From Mesorhizobium carmichaelinearum (lineage in GTDB: Bacteria > Pseudomonadota > Alphaproteobacteria > Rhizobiales > Rhizobiaceae), in assembly GCF_900199455.1 (NCBI RefSeq), contig NZ_FZQR01000009.1, positions 124,001 through 188,000 on the forward strand: a stretch of DNA of 64,000 nucleotides. The letters run 5' to 3'. Shown here piece by piece: positions 61,302 to 64,000 of this stretch; the stretch's first letter is position 1; every line of letters begins with the position of its first letter. Both the position numbers and the translations under genes were made by a program. The notes beneath the pieces are model-generated. The model saw nothing but the letters and a program-made list of their open reading frames with translations, was not told where the DNA came from and ran no database searches.

Positions 61302-62603
61302 CTAGCTTTTCTCTCGAAGACCCAGACGTCTGGAAAGCGCTCTGAGAAAGCGCCTGGAGCCATCGACCGGCCGCGACAGACGCCAGCCCGTCGGCGCGCG
61401 GCGGCGGTGCCTCGGCAAAGCCGCAAACTGTTCCGGAAGGTTTCTAAGCGTCGCGGTCCAAAGCAGCGACTCCAACTGTCCCGCGTGTGTCGGTTCGATC
61501 TGCATGGATTTGCCGCGCAAAGCCTTCGCAAGCAGGTCCTGGAAATGCTCGGGATGGTCGGCCAGTTCGACATTCTGGTCATGCGCGAAGCGCTCATAGC
61601 CACGGAACGCAAAGGGCGTCGCCACGATCCTTTTGCGATTGTACAGCGCTTCGGCGGTCTTGATGTTCGTGCCGCCTCCTTCGGCAATCGGAAGCATCAC
61701 AACATCGGCAAGCTCGATCAGCGCGCTCAGGGTTCCGCCGTCCTGGACGCCGAGCAATTCGATTCGAGCGTTGTTGAGATCGGCACAACGCAAAAATCGC
61801 TCGTCGCCCCGGATCAGATCCGCAACGCCGCCAACGACCAGAATGCGCTCGGTCGGCGAGAGGAAGCCGAGATCGGGAGCTGTCATTGCCAGAAAGCCGC
61901 TTGCATTGGGAGGGTGGGCCGAGCCTACGAAAAGCGCGGTGCGCAGGCCCGAAAACCGAGATGCCCAACGATCAAGGCCAGTCGGCTTGTCGCGTTGCCA
62001 GATGCCATTTGGCGCCACCACCACGCTTGAATTGCGCTTGCTGAAACAGGCTGCATCCTGCTCGCTGACAGCGACCACCAGATCGGCTTGCGCAAGCAGA
62101 TCGAGCTCGATTTCTGCCGCCCGCCGGACGTTCCATTCGTCCGCGTCCTTTCCCGACAGGATGGCCTCCTGGGCCAGCAAATCCTGTTCTACGTTTTGCG
62201 AGGAGTACACGATTGAAAAGCCACCGTGAGCGCCAGCGGTTTCGATGTAGTCTCGGATAACAGGCCAAAGCCAACATTGCTCCAGGGCAATGACATCCGG
62301 CCTGAAGTCGTCGAGAGCCCTTGTGATCTCCCGGCGATGCGCTTTGCTGTCGGCAATGAAATTGGACGCCGAGACGTCAGGGCGCCACTTGTTTTGCATC
62401 ATTTTCTTATGAAATTTTCCCGACATCTCGACATGCAGATCGCCGGACTCCGCATCTCTGGCAAATCCGCCATAAGGGGCAACCGCGACGTGGCGCGTCT
62501 CCCATCCCTGTCCCCGCAGGACCCTGTGAATGGCATTGGCTCTCAGCTGGCCGCCTTGGACCGGGCGCGAGATCGGATAGGTTCCCACCGACATGTATCT
62601 CAT
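61302..62603 (-). CDS. Glycosyltransferase family 4 protein
   Basis: A 433-residue GT-B glycosyltransferase when read from ATG 62603 (MRYMSVGTYPISRPVQGGQLRANAIHRVLRGQGWETRHVAV, the natural GT4 beginning). A longer frame from GTG at 62765 exists but adds a weakly conserved leader. The acceptor half has YSSQNVEQDLLAQEA and the donor half LFVGSAHPPNASG and DVVMLPIAEGGGTNIKTAEAL. It probably takes part in surface polysaccharide assembly together with the following glycosyltransferases. Confidence 0.85.
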   Translation of the reverse strand: MRYMSVGTYPISRPVQGGQLRANAIHRVLRGQGWETRHVAVAPYGGFARDAESGDLHVEMSGKFHKKMMQNKWRPDVSASNFIADSKAHRREITRALDDFRPDVIALEQCWLWPVIRDYIETAGAHGGFSIVYSSQNVEQDLLAQEAILSGKDADEWNVRRAAEIELDLLAQADLVVAVSEQDAACFSKRNSSVVVAPNGIWQRDKPTGLDRWASRFSGLRTALFVGSAHPPNASGFLAMTAPDLGFLSPTERILVVGGVADLIRGDERFLRCADLNNARIELLGVQDGGTLSALIELADVVMLPIAEGGGTNIKTAEALYNRKRIVATPFAFRGYERFAHDQNVELADHPEHFQDLLAKALRGKSMQIEPTHAGQLESLLWTATLRNLPEQFAALPRHRRRAPTGWRLSRPVDGSRRFLRALSRRLGLREKS

Positions 62604-62809
62604 GGCATCAACGCTTTGCCGTAACCGGCCAGACAAGAGATGAACAGCGGCAAGGTAATACATGGCGCGGGCTGCCGATGCCATCGGCGGATTCCGATCG
62701 CCTGATGCCCAGCCAACCAGGAAAGGCGAACGTCCCGGCGGCATTGTTGTGGGCGGGGGGCTCACCCCTTATGAGTTGAGCTGAATGGCGTCGGAAATCG
62801 GGGGCGTAA

Positions 62810-63835
62810 ATGGCTGCCAACAAGCCGCGGATAAGTGGTTTCGTCATCACCTATAACAGTGGCGAGGTTCTGAAGACGTGCCTGCGATCGCTCCGTTTTG
62901 TCGACGAACTCATTGTCGTCGACAAGTCATCCACCGATGGAACACTTAACGTGGCAGGCGACTACGCGGACAAGGTGATCACGGTCCCCTGGTCGCCTCT
63001 GCCCACCGAGACGCGTTTCATTGCCCATGACGCGTGCTCGCATGATTTCATTCTCTACCTCGATCACGACGAATGTCTAAGCGTCGAAGGCATCCACTGG
63101 ATAAGGGAGAACGCAGGCTCGCATCCGGCCGGCGTGTTCCGGCTGCCAAAACGCGAATACATCATGGGGCGCCACGACGAAGGCGCTTACTACTGGCCCT
63201 CCTACAATGTGCGCGCCTTCCGCCGCGGTGCCGCTGAATTCGTTTCCACGCTCCACGAGGAGGTCGGACGGATAAAAGGAGATGTCTACGACGTTCCGCA
63301 TGATGGAGGCGTGTGCATACACAATCTGTCGCACCGGGACGCCCATCAATGGATAGAGAAGACCAACCGCTATACTGCCGAGCGTGACCGGGTTTCGTTC
63401 TTCGACCAGAGCACGCCGCTGGAGACTTTCGGGCAGGAGCGGATCGCCTTCTGGCTGGCTCAATCGCGGTCGCGATCCGACTACGTTGTCGCCACCGCAT
63501 TGTTGCGGGCCGTATACGACATCGTGGATCGGGTTAAGCTCTGGGAGGCCCAGGATGGCCTTGACGGGAACGCCGCCTTCGCCGCCGTCTGCGCGGAGCT
63601 GGAAGCGACCTACGACATCGCGGATCGGGCGAAACTCTGGGAAGCCCAGGATGGTCCTGAAGGGCGTGCCGCATTCGCCGCCGTCCGTGCGGAATTGGAG
63701 GCAACCTACGACGCATTCAGGCCAGGCCGGCACCTGCCGGACGTGCACGCCACGATCCCATCGCCCAATCCGCCATCGCGGTTCCAGACAACCCTCAAAA
63801 GGATCGGTTCACGCCTGAGGGGAAAAAGCCGTTGA
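62810..63835 (+). CDS. Glycosyltransferase family 2 protein with C-terminal tandem repeat
   Basis: A 341-residue protein. The GT2 catalytic domain (residues 1-200) has ISGFVITYNSGEVLKTCLRSLRFVDELIVVDKSSTDGT and the DxD-like LDHDE motif at about 85-89, close to the WaaE/KdtX group. Residues 236-299 hold two 32-residue units (each YDI.DR.KLWEAQDG followed by AAFAAV.AELEAT). The gene partner at 63832 overlaps its stop by four bases. It is part of a polysaccharide cluster that continues beyond the window. Confidence 0.9.
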   Translation: MAANKPRISGFVITYNSGEVLKTCLRSLRFVDELIVVDKSSTDGTLNVAGDYADKVITVPWSPLPTETRFIAHDACSHDFILYLDHDECLSVEGIHWIRENAGSHPAGVFRLPKREYIMGRHDEGAYYWPSYNVRAFRRGAAEFVSTLHEEVGRIKGDVYDVPHDGGVCIHNLSHRDAHQWIEKTNRYTAERDRVSFFDQSTPLETFGQERIAFWLAQSRSRSDYVVATALLRAVYDIVDRVKLWEAQDGLDGNAAFAAVCAELEATYDIADRAKLWEAQDGPEGRAAFAAVRAELEATYDAFRPGRHLPDVHATIPSPNPPSRFQTTLKRIGSRLRGKSR

Positions 63836-64000
63836 TCCTGGAACGCGTTCGTCGAGCCATGAGCCCTCCCCGGCTTCGGATTTTGACGCTCCTGGCCCGT
63901 CACGGAACGGCCAAATATCCGGCCGCTTGGGAGGACTTGAGGGCGATGTTCGCGCGGCAAATGCCCGACGTGAAGCACCATATGCTGGTGGTCGACAATG
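63832..64000 (+). CDS. Start of a further gene of the polysaccharide cluster (partial)
   Basis: The frame begins at TTG 63832, overlapping the GT2 stop as TTGA, or at ATG 63859 in the same frame, and runs off the right edge. Visible residues from the ATG are MSPPRLRILTLLARHGTAKY followed by AWEDLRAMFARQMPDVKHHMLVVDN. The beginning suits a Rossmann-type transferase, but too little is present for a firm family call. Confidence 0.6.
   Translation, partial: MILERVRRAMSPPRLRILTLLARHGTAKYPAAWEDLRAMFARQMPDVKHHMLVVDN

Overview
The window is GC-rich, densely coded chromosomal DNA from an alphaproteobacterium of the order Rhizobiales, most likely Mesorhizobium or a close relative. This rests on family content (BA14K, DUF1344, DUF1127, DUF2778, a UvrB with long extensions, a PetP/PetR-like regulator pair beside ilvE) and on short palindromic intergenic repeats of a kind common in rhizobia. 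No rRNA, tRNA, CRISPR array, transposase or integrase was found.

Layout. 1-9.8 kb: a lipid kinase (cut by the left edge), envelope or secreted proteins of unknown function, an FAD-linked oxidase, a frameshifted DUF2314 gene and a CapA-type protein. 9.9-18.3 kb: a secreted protein, a gamma-butyrobetaine-hydroxylase-like dioxygenase whose 3' end runs into repeat DNA, a LysR regulator, and a three-gene operon (Tat-exported isoaspartyl methyltransferase, polytopic spermidine-synthase-like protein, alpha/beta hydrolase). 18.8-25.6 kb: a DUF2778 cell-wall protein, uvrB with a repeat arm inside the gene, and an ABC-F ATPase preceded by a short leader ORF that overlaps a strong hairpin. 25.6-31.2 kb: a HigBA toxin-antitoxin pair with an obvious operator, small enzymes, and a TPR-sulfotransferase.

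31.2-37.7 kb is the accessory part: three cold-shock genes, several very small genes, two copies of a rhizobial palindrome, and a clearly AT-rich insert at about 33.2-35.1 kb. The insert holds two overlapping genes that I do not recognise as any named system. The first has the arrangement of conserved residues expected of a DarT-like ADP-ribosyltransferase fold, the second has no recognisable domain. This pair is the best candidate for an undescribed toxin/antitoxin or anti-phage system.

37.8-53.9 kb is mostly core: a metallo-hydrolase, ilvE, a MarR/OmpR/EnvZ regulatory cluster followed by a glycosyltransferase, a tRNA-binding protein, YbjN, UbiK, ParDE, an orphan BrnA-like protein, then lgt, a MidA-type methyltransferase, pgeF, an M24 peptidase homologue, a lipoprotein and prs. 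54-64 kb: AraC and MarR regulators next to small-molecule genes (an Fsr-type exporter; a SnoaL, isochorismatase and leaderless binding-protein operon; a chloroperoxidase-like hydrolase) and the start of a surface-polysaccharide glycosyltransferase cluster that continues off the right edge.

All assignments come from reading motifs and lengths by eye. No database search was run, so family names are recognition-based and functions of unnamed genes are left open.
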